DNA from: Desulfobacteraceae bacterium UBA2771
GTDB taxonomy: Bacteria; Desulfobacterota; Desulfobacteria; Desulfobacterales; Desulfosarcinaceae
Direction: 5' to 3'
Assembly (NCBI GenBank): GCA_002352605.1
Contig: DEIP01000100.1
Coordinates: 1 to 36,547, forward strand
DNA length: 36,547 nucleotides
Shown: positions 25,540 to 34,554 of the stretch, piece after piece
Layout: each line of letters begins with the position of its first letter
How positions within the stretch are numbered: position 1 is the stretch's first letter
Made by a program: the position numbers and the translations under genes
Notes under the pieces: generated by a model
The model's database searches: none
The model's input: the letters and a program-made list of their open reading frames with translations, nothing else
Told to the model about the DNA's origin: nothing

Positions 25540-26466
25540 TCATGACGGCCTATCGGGCCAGGAACAACAGGCCCGATTCTTCCATCGCCGGTGGACCCAG
25601 AACCACTGCTCGGGATGCAAGCGAACGGCTTTTTCGATGGCCTTGCTGTAATTCAGTGTATTGCTTTCGATATCCTTGGTTTTGTCTCCGGTCACCACCA
25701 GGGGAATCTCTGCGCCAAAAACAGCTCTGAAACCGGATGCCTCACGATATAAGAAAACCGGCAGCACCGGTGACCGGCATTTCAGTGCAATCAGCGCCAC
25801 ACCTTTGCTGGTGCAGGTCCGGCGGCCGAAGAAATCCACCCATACCCCGTCATACCAATCCACGCTCTGGTCCATCAGAACGGCAATCATCTCTTTTTTC
25901 TTCAGCGCTCTAACGATCTTCAGCATGGCATGGCCGGCCGGAATCAGCCTGGCACCGAATCGGGATCTCAGTTTTCCAAAAAACATATTCAACGGCATAA
26001 AATCCAGCGGTCGGTAAACCACATTGAGCGGCATCAATGCTCGGTCCGCAACGATGGGCAACAGTTCCCAGTTGCCCAAATGGGCGGTAATACCGATCAC
26101 CCCCCTGCCTTTTTCGATAGCGGCGCGGTAATGATCCAATCCGTCAATACGAATTGACTTGTCCAACTCGGCAGGAGACGCCGTCAAGGACCAGCCCACT
26201 TCAAACAATACCTGCCCCAGGTTGCGGTAAACGGCTCTTGCCGTATCCCACCGCCGATGCGGATTCAATTCGGCGCCCATGGCAAAGGCAAGGTTGTTCA
26301 GCGTGATTTCCCGGTGTCGCCGATCCAGGCGGAAACCCATGTCGCCCAGAAAGTTCCCCAACTTTCGGGCCCTGGGCCGCGGAATGCGCCCCAGGATGCA
26401 CATCAATCGTAAAATAAGGCGATAGATCTTCAGATCGACAGGTGTCGGGTGTCTCTTTTTTCCCAT
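25540..26466 (-). CDS. lysophospholipid/lauroyl acyltransferase family protein (LpxL-like)
   Basis: The enzyme is a late acyltransferase of lipid A synthesis (HtrB/LpxL/LpxM family), membrane-associated in the cytoplasm. From ATG 26466 it has 308 residues. The HX4E catalytic motif is AHLGNWE near 130. Further family blocks are NVVYRPLDFMPLN, LMDQSVDWYDGVWVDFFGR with the following TCTSKGVALIA, and PEQWFWVHRRWKNR at the C-terminus. A TTG at 26496 would extend it by 10 residues; neither start has a clear Shine-Dalgarno. It heads the LPS core run, 102 bp after purQ. Acyl chain and position specificity are unknown. Confidence 0.9.
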   Translation of the reverse strand: MGKKRHPTPVDLKIYRLILRLMCILGRIPRPRARKLGNFLGDMGFRLDRRHREITLNNLAFAMGAELNPHRRWDTARAVYRNLGQVLFEVGWSLTASPAELDKSIRIDGLDHYRAAIEKGRGVIGITAHLGNWELLPIVADRALMPLNVVYRPLDFMPLNMFFGKLRSRFGARLIPAGHAMLKIVRALKKKEMIAVLMDQSVDWYDGVWVDFFGRRTCTSKGVALIALKCRSPVLPVFLYREASGFRAVFGAEIPLVVTGDKTKDIESNTLNYSKAIEKAVRLHPEQWFWVHRRWKNRACCSWPDRPS

Positions 26467-26568
26467 TTTAAAAACGTATCTTTGGCTGACCGCCAACTGC
26501 GGCAGAAGTGATCCCGAACCGGAAAGTCGGACACGGGCAGGCGTAAGGGCCGGAGACCAGGGTCACAA

Positions 26569-27393
26569 TCAGTTTCCAGAAACAAAATAAGCCACGGCAT
26601 TTTCAAAAAGGCGAATCCCTTGACCCACCGTCGACTTCCGGTATATCCCATCTCTTTTTTCCGTCTCTACCTGCCGTGTCCAATCCGGATGGTTGGTCAC
26701 ATGGTTGTAGGCTTCCGGGTGCGGCATCAGGCCGAAGATCCGTCCGGTGGGATCACAGACACCGGCAATATCAGCCAGTGAACCGTTTGGGTTATGGGGA
26801 AACACACCATCGGCCAACCGGCCGTCGGGCATGGCGTATTGCATGGCGATCTGGCGCTTATCCGCCAGCGCCTGCATCGTTTCGCGTTGTGCATAGAACT
26901 TGCCCTCACCATGTCTGACCGGCAGATCAATGGTTTTAATGCCTCTGGTGAATACGCATGGAGAATCGGGATTGATCTTCAACCGAACCCATTGATCACG
27001 GAAATTACCACAGTCATTAAACGTCAGGGCCACGGATCGTTTGGTGTAGTCCCCATCGGTACCCGGCAGCAGGCCGAGGTTGACCAGGGTCTGGAATCCG
27101 TTGCAGATGCCGATAACCAGCTTTTGGGTGGCCACGAATTCGAGCAGCCGGTCGCCGATGTTCGTTTTCAGACGCAGGGCCTGAATCACCCCGGCCCCGT
27201 GATCGTCCCCCCAGCTGAAGCCGCCGCCAAAGGCCAGGATCTGGAAATCATCGAGGGATACCTCGCCGGCGATCACGGTGTTGATGTGTGCCCGTGTGGC
27301 CACCGCGCCGGCAAGTTCGAAGGCATATGCCGTTTCATGATCACAGTTGAGGCCGAAACCCGTCAGCACCAGTACGTTCGGTTTTATGCTCAT
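26569..27393 (-). CDS. purQ: phosphoribosylformylglycinamidine synthase glutaminase subunit (PurQ)
   Basis: PurQ hydrolyses glutamine and channels ammonia to PurL in step four of de novo purine synthesis. From ATG 27393 it has 274 residues, longer than typical small PurQ (about 225-230) and closer to the glutaminase domain of large PurL. The class I triad is visible: nucleophile C97 in GICNGFQTL, with H225 and E227 in LMPHPEAYNH. The start overlaps the purSL stop as ATGA. The frame is open upstream to 27459, but that part lies inside purSL and is not family-like. Confidence 0.94.
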   Translation of the reverse strand: MSIKPNVLVLTGFGLNCDHETAYAFELAGAVATRAHINTVIAGEVSLDDFQILAFGGGFSWGDDHGAGVIQALRLKTNIGDRLLEFVATQKLVIGICNGFQTLVNLGLLPGTDGDYTKRSVALTFNDCGNFRDQWVRLKINPDSPCVFTRGIKTIDLPVRHGEGKFYAQRETMQALADKRQIAMQYAMPDGRLADGVFPHNPNGSLADIAGVCDPTGRIFGLMPHPEAYNHVTNHPDWTRQVETEKRDGIYRKSTVGQGIRLFENAVAYFVSGN

Positions 27394-30386
27394 ATCAGAC
27401 CCCCGAAAGGCCCTTTCCAGGCCGACTTCATCCGTTCGACGGTCAATTCCGCCAGGCACTGTCCATCAATGCCGATGATTTTCAACTGCGGCGTCTCGGT
27501 GACCCGCCCCACACGGGCGACCGGCAACTCGTCAAACAGCGCTTCGAAGGCCGCCTGGTTGTGCGGGGCCACGGTAACGATAAAGCGGCCGGCGCTTTCC
27601 GAAAACAATAGGGTGTCATCCCGGTCGACGCCTTCCGCGGGCACCTTGGCCAGGTCTACGGTCATGCCCAGCTCCCCCCCCATGGCCACCATGCCCAGAT
27701 GAACGGCCAACCCGCCCCGGTATACACCATGGCAGGAGGCCAACAATCCATTTTTCACGGCTTGCGCCATGGTTTGATAGCAGGCGGCGAAACGGTCAGG
27801 TTCGACGACGGGAACATTTAATCCCACGTGTCCCAAGTGCGCATAAAACTCCGACCCACCCAACTCGTTTTTGGTAATCCCGACAAGGTAGACCCGGTCT
27901 CCGGGAACTTTACAATCCATGCTGAGACATCGGCGGACATCCGCCATCACACCGGTAACCGAAAATTGGAGTGTCTCCAAGGCAGAGACCTTATGGGTTT
28001 CGCCATAGCTGCCCGGCAGATGGCCATCAACATACATGGAATCCTTGCCGGAGAGCAGCGGAATGCCATAGGCCATGCACATCGCTTTGAGCGCTTTGCA
28101 CGACCGCACCAGCTGGGCGGCTTTATGTTTGCCGTCGGGATTCTTGTCCGGATCGTACTGGATGTTGGGCCAGCAGAAATTGTCCACCCCCCCCAGATGA
28201 TCCGGATCCCCGCCCACGGCGATGGCCCGCCGCACGGCCTCATCGATGGTGCAGGTGGTCATATGATAGGCGTCGATGGCCGAATACATGGGAATCAGCG
28301 CCTGTGAGAAGACCAATCCATGTTCCGATGTCAGCACCGGGCGAATCACGGCCGCATCGCTGGGCACATCCCGTCCGGCACCGATCAGGGGTTTGATCAC
28401 GCTGGTGCCCTGCACCTCGTGGTCGTACTGGCGGCAGACCCACTCCTTGGAACAGATGTTGGGCCGCTCCAGCATATCCAGTATCAGGGCCGCGCAGTCT
28501 CCCGGTACACCCAGGACCGGCTCGGTAAGCCCGCGCAGTACCGGCGGTTGCCAGACCGCCTCGAATTCCCACTTGGGGAAAGCGGAGGTTAGCAGATCCA
28601 GGTCGATGTAGGCGCATGTAGCGCCGTCGTAGGTAATATGCAGTTTACCGGTATCGGTGTAGGTGCCGATCACCGTACTTTCGACGGCATGCCGCCGGGA
28701 CAGCGCCATGAAACGATCCAGGTTCATGGGGTCGATGGCCACGGTCATGCGCTCCTGGGATTCGGAGATCCAGATCTCCCACTGGTTCAGGCCGTCATAT
28801 TTCAAGGGCACCTTTTCCAGCTGAATATCGCATCCATTGGAAAAAAGCGCGCTCTCACCGACGGAGGAGGAGAGTCCGCCGCCGCCGTTGTCGGTGATAA
28901 AACGGATCAGCCCTTCGTCGCGGGCGTCCAACAGAAAATCGTGCATCTTCTTCTGGGTATACGGATCGCCGATCTGGACGTGGCCGGCCGGCGTGTGTCT
29001 GGAAAATGTGGCTGACGAGGCCGTGACGCCGTGAATGCCGTCCTTACCCACCCGGCCCCCGAGCATAACGGCCAGGTCGCCGGGCAGGATGGTCTTTTGA
29101 TCCGACGGTTCTCCGTCGATTTCGGCCGGCATGATCCCCAGCGCCGTAACGAACACCAGGCATTTTCCCAGATACCCCGGGTGAAACATCACCTGTCCAA
29201 AAGGCGTGGGAATGCCGCTCTTGTTGCCGCCGTCGCGCACCCCTTCGATGACGCCATCCAGCAGGCGCCTGGGGTGCAGGCGCGGTTTAAGATCCCCGGC
29301 GTAATCACGCGGCCCGACACAGTAGCCATAGCTGCCCATGATCAACCTTGCGCCTTTGCCGGTGCCCATGGGATCCCGGTAGATGCCCACGATGCCGGTG
29401 ATGGCACCGCCGTAAGCTTCCATATTGGAGGGCGAGTTGTGGGTTTCCCCGGTAATCACGTAGTGATGATCGGAGTCGAAACGCCCCACCCCGGCATTGT
29501 CCCACAGCACGGAAACCACCCACGGCTTCTTGTCTTTCAGCGCCAGCGTGGGGCCTTCAATGTAGGATTTGAATAGGCTGTCGATGGTTTCCGTCTGCCC
29601 GGAACCCAGATCCTTATAGTAAAACCGCCCGCCAAAGGTATTGTGGTTGCAGTGATCGCTGCGCGCCTGGGAGATATATTCCAGTTCCACATCGGTGGGA
29701 TCCGACAGCGATACCTGCCGCCGCCGCTGCCGCACCTCCGGTTTTAGAAAATAGGACCGGATGGTGGGGATATCCTTGGGGTTAAGGGACAAACTGCGCT
29801 CGTCGCTGAGCCGGGCCAGCGTCTCATCGCTGTCGATGGAAAGCGTGTCCACCTCGGGTTGGTGGTCCAGGATAACCTTGGGGATGATAATCCCGATGCC
29901 GGTGGCCGGGTCCCATTGACTTTCGTCAAACACCGCCCACTGCTGGATAATATCGTTGGCCAGCAATTCAGCGGCGATCTTTTCGACATCCCGACGGCAC
30001 ACCCCGCTTCCCTTGAGGCAGTACCGTTTAGCCGTGTAGACGGCTTCGCCGGGTTTCAGTTTTACGCGCAAGAGGTCTTCCAGGGCTTCTACGGCGGTGG
30101 CCCCGGGATTATCGCGAACACCGGGCCGGAACCCGACCCAGATGATCCAGTCGAAATCCACGTTCAGGGGCTTGACGGACGACACCTGGGTCACCGGATT
30201 GGTGAAGATCTGTGTTCGGACCGTATCAATCTGATCGGGTGTCAAATCCGCATCGATGGTCGCCATATGAATGGCGCGAACCTGATGCAGATCGATGTCG
30301 AAATAGTTCTTTGCTTTGAGGCGAAGGGACTCCCCTTCGGCATCCAGAAGATCTTTTTTTAATGTGATTTCGATTCGTTGCGGCAT
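27390..30386 (-). CDS. purL: phosphoribosylformylglycinamidine synthase, PurS-PurL fusion
   Basis: The enzyme converts FGAR to FGAM using ATP and ammonia from PurQ. At 998 residues it is between small PurL (about 740) and large PurL (about 1300). The N-terminal region (about 1-165) holds two PurS-like alpha/beta halves, starting RIEITLKKDLLDAEGESL and including RDNPGATAVEALED. The AIR-synthase-type catalytic halves follow from about 210, with DHCNHNTFGG, ITGETHNSPSNMEAYGGAI and later DNGGGGLSSSVGE. KDSMYVDG and LFSESAGRFIVTV lie near the end. There is no fused glutaminase domain; that is supplied by purQ, coupled by an ATGA overlap. A 22-bp palindrome lies 37 bp before the ATG at 30386. Confidence 0.95.
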   Translation of the reverse strand: MPQRIEITLKKDLLDAEGESLRLKAKNYFDIDLHQVRAIHMATIDADLTPDQIDTVRTQIFTNPVTQVSSVKPLNVDFDWIIWVGFRPGVRDNPGATAVEALEDLLRVKLKPGEAVYTAKRYCLKGSGVCRRDVEKIAAELLANDIIQQWAVFDESQWDPATGIGIIIPKVILDHQPEVDTLSIDSDETLARLSDERSLSLNPKDIPTIRSYFLKPEVRQRRRQVSLSDPTDVELEYISQARSDHCNHNTFGGRFYYKDLGSGQTETIDSLFKSYIEGPTLALKDKKPWVVSVLWDNAGVGRFDSDHHYVITGETHNSPSNMEAYGGAITGIVGIYRDPMGTGKGARLIMGSYGYCVGPRDYAGDLKPRLHPRRLLDGVIEGVRDGGNKSGIPTPFGQVMFHPGYLGKCLVFVTALGIMPAEIDGEPSDQKTILPGDLAVMLGGRVGKDGIHGVTASSATFSRHTPAGHVQIGDPYTQKKMHDFLLDARDEGLIRFITDNGGGGLSSSVGESALFSNGCDIQLEKVPLKYDGLNQWEIWISESQERMTVAIDPMNLDRFMALSRRHAVESTVIGTYTDTGKLHITYDGATCAYIDLDLLTSAFPKWEFEAVWQPPVLRGLTEPVLGVPGDCAALILDMLERPNICSKEWVCRQYDHEVQGTSVIKPLIGAGRDVPSDAAVIRPVLTSEHGLVFSQALIPMYSAIDAYHMTTCTIDEAVRRAIAVGGDPDHLGGVDNFCWPNIQYDPDKNPDGKHKAAQLVRSCKALKAMCMAYGIPLLSGKDSMYVDGHLPGSYGETHKVSALETLQFSVTGVMADVRRCLSMDCKVPGDRVYLVGITKNELGGSEFYAHLGHVGLNVPVVEPDRFAACYQTMAQAVKNGLLASCHGVYRGGLAVHLGMVAMGGELGMTVDLAKVPAEGVDRDDTLLFSESAGRFIVTVAPHNQAAFEALFDELPVARVGRVTETPQLKIIGIDGQCLAELTVERMKSAWKGPFGGLI

Positions 30387-30422
30387 GGTTTACCCATCAT
30401 CGGCAAAGCAAGAGGTTGTCAA

Positions 30423-30444
30423 AATTACAAATATATTTGTAATT
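30423..30444. promoter_or_regulatory. perfect 22-bp palindrome upstream of purSL
   Basis: Each half is AATTACAAATA or its reverse complement, with no spacer, centred between 30433 and 30434. It lies in the 63-bp gap between the rseP stop and the purSL ATG. Being AT-rich with no GC stem or T-run, it does not look like a terminator. A dimeric repressor operator is the natural reading; the cognate regulator is unknown. Confidence 0.5.
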
Positions 30445-30449
30445 GTCCA

Positions 30450-31814
30450 TCAGTTGGAAAACAGTCGCATAATATCATTATAAAACACAAATATCATCAG
30501 CATGATCAGAATAAAAATACCGGCCTGTTGGGCGATCTCGCGCATGCGGATGTTGATGGGGCGCCCGATGACCGCCTCGATGAAAAAAAACATCAGATGG
30601 CCGCCGTCGAGAACCGGAATGGGTAGGAAATTGAGTACGGCCAGGTTGATGCTCAGCACAGCGATGAAAAAAATCAGGTTGGTCAGCCCCGCCTTGGCCT
30701 GTTGCCCCGCCATCTCAGCTATCATGATGGGACCACCCAAGGTCTTGGTGGAGACCGTGCCTTTGATCAATTTACCGATGCTCAAAAGGGTCAGCCGGGA
30801 GATCTGGTAGGTCTGATCCACACTTTCGACCACCGCCTGCATGGGACCCCGTTTAATGGTGATGCGATCGGCTTCGGGGATATCGATACCCGGCGAGGAG
30901 ATGCCGATGCGGTAACTGTCCACTTTTTCTCCCAGCACATTTTCCTCACTGTACAGCACCGGTACGATATCGACCGTGAGGGTCGCTTCACCGCGGACGA
31001 CCCGGACGGCAAGGCGTTCGCCTTTGCAGTGGGAAATGATCGTTTTCATCGTGTTCCAGCTGTCCACCGGGCGATCGTTAATGGCAACGATCAAATCGCC
31101 TTTCTGCATGCCGGCTTTTTTGGCAGGGTAGCCATCGGCGACCTCACCGACCACGGCCTTTAAGGGCGTCAAACCGGAAAAACCGACGTCATAGTAAGGA
31201 ACATCGTCCCCCAGGATATCCTTGGCCACCCTGGTCTGAGGGGTCACGACGACGGTGGAAAAGGTATCACCACGCTTGATCGTAATGCGCAGCTCACCGC
31301 CCTTTCCATCGGCAATCAACCGGTTGATGTCGCCCCAGGCAACCACCGTTTGGCCATCGACGGACGCAACCAGGTCCCCGGCCCGCAAACCAACCCGGGC
31401 AGCCGAGCTTTCCTCGACCACATGGTTGACCACCGGACGGATATCTTCGGTGCCGATGAAGGTGAAAAAACCGGCATAGATAATCACCGCCAACAGCAGG
31501 TTGAAAAACGGACCGGCCGCCACGATCATGATCTTCTTGAACACATGCTTGTGGGTAAACGAATAGGGAAGCATCTGCGCATCAATTTCGGCATCGGGCT
31601 CATCGCCCACCATCTTGACGAATCCCCCCAGCGGAATGGCGGAGATTCGGTAATCGGTCATGCCCACAGTCTTGCCGAACAAGCGCGGTCCAAAACCAAG
31701 AGAGAACTTCTCAACACCGACGCCAAAGAGTCTGGCAACCAGGAAATGCCCCAATTCATGGAAAAAGATGAGAATGCCGAGAACGACAACAAAGGCAAAA
31801 ATATTAGTGGTCAT
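30450..31814 (-). CDS. rseP: RIP metalloprotease RseP (site-2 protease)
   Basis: RseP cleaves membrane-embedded anti-sigma factors and remnant signal peptides. The 454-residue inner-membrane protein has the zinc motif HELGH at 19-23 in its first helix. Two PDZ domains occupy roughly 110-205 and 206-290, each with a GLRAGD- or GMQKGDLI-type carboxylate loop. The second metal-binding motif LDGGH is at 402-406. PLGGFVKMVGD after the first helix is also conserved. It is last in the rpsB-to-rseP operon, 10 bp after dxr. No rseA or rpoE is seen here, so its substrate is unknown. Confidence 0.95.
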   Translation of the reverse strand: MTTNIFAFVVVLGILIFFHELGHFLVARLFGVGVEKFSLGFGPRLFGKTVGMTDYRISAIPLGGFVKMVGDEPDAEIDAQMLPYSFTHKHVFKKIMIVAAGPFFNLLLAVIIYAGFFTFIGTEDIRPVVNHVVEESSAARVGLRAGDLVASVDGQTVVAWGDINRLIADGKGGELRITIKRGDTFSTVVVTPQTRVAKDILGDDVPYYDVGFSGLTPLKAVVGEVADGYPAKKAGMQKGDLIVAINDRPVDSWNTMKTIISHCKGERLAVRVVRGEATLTVDIVPVLYSEENVLGEKVDSYRIGISSPGIDIPEADRITIKRGPMQAVVESVDQTYQISRLTLLSIGKLIKGTVSTKTLGGPIMIAEMAGQQAKAGLTNLIFFIAVLSINLAVLNFLPIPVLDGGHLMFFFIEAVIGRPINIRMREIAQQAGIFILIMLMIFVFYNDIMRLFSN

Positions 31815-31824
31815 AGGCGATACG

Positions 31825-32988
31825 TTAACGCTCCTGCTTGCGGATCAGTGAAAGGGCCGTGTCTCTGGCCCAGCGGTCCGACTCGATGATCTGACCCAGG
31901 TCGGAACCATTTTTCCCGCCATGCCGGTTCATGGTCCTGTCGATAATCGGGAAAATTCCGTTAAACGACAATCGGTTATATAGAAACGCGGCCACGGCCA
32001 CTTCATTGGCCGCATTGAGTACGGCGGGCATGGTTCCCCCCTGTTCACCGGCCCAATAGGCCAATTTCAGGCAGGGAAACCGCTCCAGGTCCGGATCCTC
32101 GAAGGTCAACCCACCGATGTGAGTAAAATCGGGCGCCGGAACATCCAGCGGCAGCCGCCGGGGGTGGGATAAACCGTAGGCGATGGCCCCCTTCATGTTC
32201 GGAACACCCATCTGAGCAATCACCGCGCCATCCGCATAGGTGACCATGGAATGAACGATGCTCTGTGGATGAATCACGACTTTGATCCGTTGAAAGTCGA
32301 TATCAAAGAGCCAATGGGCTTCGATCACTTCCAGGCCCTTGTTCATCAAGGTGGCCGAATCGATGGTAATCTTGCTGCCCATGGACCAGTTTGGATGCCG
32401 GAGAGCCTCTTTCGGGGTGATGGCCGCGAAGGCCGCCGCCGGCCGGTTTAAAAACGGGCCGCCGGATGCGGTCAGCAGGATCTCGCGGATCGCGTTGTGC
32501 GCCTGGCCCGCCATACTCTGGAAGATGGCGCTGTGCTCGCTGTCCACTGGCATCAACTTGACACCGCGCCCGGCGATCTTTTCAATTACAATGGCACCGG
32601 CCATGACCAGGGTTTCCTTGTTGGCCAGGGCAATGTCCTTACCGGCATCTATGGCGGCAAGGGTCGGCACCAATCCGGCCGCGCCCACCATGGCGCCCAG
32701 CACCATGTCGGTTTCCTGGCAGGTGGCCGCTTCGACATAGCCTGCTTCACCAAAAACAATCTCCACATCCATGCCGGGCGGCAATAGCGCCTTCAATTGC
32801 CGGGCATGGTCGGCATCGATCACGGCCGCCAACCGGGGGGTAAAGCGGACGATCTGCCGGGCCAGCGACACCACATTGGTCTTTGCCGTGAGCGCGACGA
32901 CCGCGAACCGATCCGGGAACTGCTTAACAATTTCGAGGGCATTGGACCCGATGGAGCCGGTTGCACCCAGTATGGAAAGTAATTTCAT
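31825..32988 (-). CDS. dxr: 1-deoxy-D-xylulose 5-phosphate reductoisomerase
   Basis: Dxr makes 2-C-methyl-D-erythritol 4-phosphate in the MEP isoprenoid pathway. The 387-residue protein starts with the NADPH-binding ILGATGSIGSNALEIV. It has ALANKETLVMAG, the metal/substrate motifs VDSEHSAIFQ and TASGGPF, and HPNWSMGSKITIDSATLMN with the flexible-loop tryptophan. HPQSIVHSMV follows. All are as in characterised enzymes. It lies between cdsA and rseP, the conserved order, upstream of its end-users through UppS-type prenyl synthesis. Confidence 0.97.
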   Translation of the reverse strand: MKLLSILGATGSIGSNALEIVKQFPDRFAVVALTAKTNVVSLARQIVRFTPRLAAVIDADHARQLKALLPPGMDVEIVFGEAGYVEAATCQETDMVLGAMVGAAGLVPTLAAIDAGKDIALANKETLVMAGAIVIEKIAGRGVKLMPVDSEHSAIFQSMAGQAHNAIREILLTASGGPFLNRPAAAFAAITPKEALRHPNWSMGSKITIDSATLMNKGLEVIEAHWLFDIDFQRIKVVIHPQSIVHSMVTYADGAVIAQMGVPNMKGAIAYGLSHPRRLPLDVPAPDFTHIGGLTFEDPDLERFPCLKLAYWAGEQGGTMPAVLNAANEVAVAAFLYNRLSFNGIFPIIDRTMNRHGGKNGSDLGQIIESDRWARDTALSLIRKQER

Positions 32989-33012
32989 GGTAGTATGCTC
33001 GTTTAATACCGA

Positions 33013-33819
33013 TCAGAATATACTGATTTTCAGCAGATAGGCAAGTGGTGAGGCAAACAGCAGGGCATCCAGCCGATCAAGAAATCCCCCGTGACCGGGA
33101 AGCAGCGTCCCGGAATCCTTGATCCCCGCCGATCGTTTGAATTCAGAGGCAAATAGATCGCCCACCTGCCCGGCCACACCGATGACCAGGGCAAAGACGA
33201 TACATGGCAGAACCGCAAGCAACGGCAGCAGAACCATTTTAAACGAAATCGCAACGGCGATGTTGGCCACCAGGCCCCCGATACTGCCCTCGATGGTTTT
33301 CTTGGGGCTGACCCAGGGGCAGAGTTTACGGCGTCCCAGATAGGTGCCGGAATAATAGGCCCCGGTGTCACCGGCGGCAACAATGCAAAGTATCCAGATA
33401 ATCCACTGGGCGCCGCTCTCGCCCGATCGGATAAGGGGTAGAAATGAAAGAAAAACGGAAATATAAACCACGCCCAGCACCTGCTTGGCCACCAGGTGAG
33501 GGGCTTGGGAATCGTCTTTGAAAATGGGCAGGGTCAATGCGGCCACCAGGATCAGGTCCACGGCAACGATCAGCGGCGCATGAACCATGCCGCCGCGATA
33601 AACCACCCAGACGATAACCGGCGAGAGGCCAAGCCCGAGCAAGGGAATCAATCGCACCGGACCAACGGCCTCCGGTTTGAAGACCGCCCGGTAATATTCC
33701 CACAAGGTCACCACACTGACGACGGCGATCAGCAGGGCGAAGACCGAACCGCCTGCCGCAACCAGCAAATAGACGATGGGAACGGAGACAATTGCTGTGA
33801 TCCAGCGTTTCAGGTGCAT
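33013..33819 (-). CDS. cdsA: phosphatidate cytidylyltransferase (CdsA)
   Basis: CdsA makes CDP-diacylglycerol from phosphatidate and CTP in the inner membrane. The 268-residue protein has about eight hydrophobic helices. The C-terminal family signature is KRSAGIKDSGTLLPGHGGFL followed by DRLDALLF near 230-258, with the metal-binding aspartates. GDTGAYYSGTYLGRRK and SPKKTIEGSIGG are further conserved blocks. The ATG at 33819 overlaps the uppS stop by 10 bp, so the two are likely coupled. Confidence 0.96.
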   Translation of the reverse strand: MHLKRWITAIVSVPIVYLLVAAGGSVFALLIAVVSVVTLWEYYRAVFKPEAVGPVRLIPLLGLGLSPVIVWVVYRGGMVHAPLIVAVDLILVAALTLPIFKDDSQAPHLVAKQVLGVVYISVFLSFLPLIRSGESGAQWIIWILCIVAAGDTGAYYSGTYLGRRKLCPWVSPKKTIEGSIGGLVANIAVAISFKMVLLPLLAVLPCIVFALVIGVAGQVGDLFASEFKRSAGIKDSGTLLPGHGGFLDRLDALLFASPLAYLLKISIF

Positions 33820-34541
33820 GGGGACACCGAACCGAATCGACGTTCCCGATTCTGATACGCCTTGAGGATTTGCCTGAATTCATCCTCGCCGAAATCGGGC
33901 CAGAGGGTCGTTGTAAAAAAAAGCTCCGCATAGGCGATCTGCCAGAGGAGGAAATTGCTGATGCGCATCTCACCGCTGGTGCGAATCAGCAGGTCCACGT
34001 CCGGCATGCCGCGCGTGTACAGGTGATCGGAAACCATTTCGGACGTCACCGCAGCCGGATCGATTTTCCCCTCCCGGGCGGCGGTGGCCATCTGTTTGAC
34101 CATATCGACGATCTCCGCACGGGCCCCATAGCTAAGGGCCAGATTCAAGACCATCTTGGTGTTGTTGGCGGTGGCCGCCATACCCGCCTTCAGGTTTTCG
34201 CGAACCGCACCAGGCAACCGGTCGAACTGACCAATGGTGTTGAGCCGGATCCCGTTGTCGACCATCGTCCGGCGTTCCGATGTCAAAAAACGTCGCAGCA
34301 GCAACATGAGTCCGGAGACTTCGGCTTTGGGGCGCTGCCAGTTTTCGGTAGAGAAGGCGTAGAGGGTGAGCGTAGCGATATTGAGTTTACGGGCGGTTCG
34401 TACGATGCGCCGCACGGCATCCGCCCCTTTTTCGTGCCCGTTGATGCGGTTCAGCAGCCGTTTTTTAGCCCAGCGGCCGTTGCCGTCCATGATGATGGCA
34501 ACATGTTTGGGCATCCGGTCGGGGTCGAGTTCATTCCACAT
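33810..34541 (-). CDS. uppS: undecaprenyl diphosphate synthase (isoprenyl transferase)
   Basis: UppS builds the cis-polyprenyl carrier lipid for peptidoglycan and O-antigen. From ATG 34541 it has 243 residues. The catalytic P-loop HVAIIMDGNGRWAKKR is at 13-28, with the catalytic aspartate D19. FSTENWQRPKAEV and the C-terminal DLLIRTSGEMRISNFLLWQ then AYAELFF complete the signature. The frame is open up to 34751, but that part overlaps frr and is not family-like. No Shine-Dalgarno precedes 34541, and a TTG inside the last frr codons is a possible alternative start. It begins 13 bp after the frr stop. Confidence 0.95.
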   Translation of the reverse strand: MWNELDPDRMPKHVAIIMDGNGRWAKKRLLNRINGHEKGADAVRRIVRTARKLNIATLTLYAFSTENWQRPKAEVSGLMLLLRRFLTSERRTMVDNGIRLNTIGQFDRLPGAVRENLKAGMAATANNTKMVLNLALSYGARAEIVDMVKQMATAAREGKIDPAAVTSEMVSDHLYTRGMPDVDLLIRTSGEMRISNFLLWQIAYAELFFTTTLWPDFGEDEFRQILKAYQNRERRFGSVSPCT

Positions 34542-34554
34542 CGAAGCGGAGGAA

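Noticed and set aside
24678..25730. 350-codon plus-strand frame
   Set aside because: Antisense shadow of waaF and the end of the acyltransferase gene; no family features.
26794..27702. 302-codon plus-strand frame
   Set aside because: Antisense to purQ and the purSL end, which carry clear catalytic motifs.
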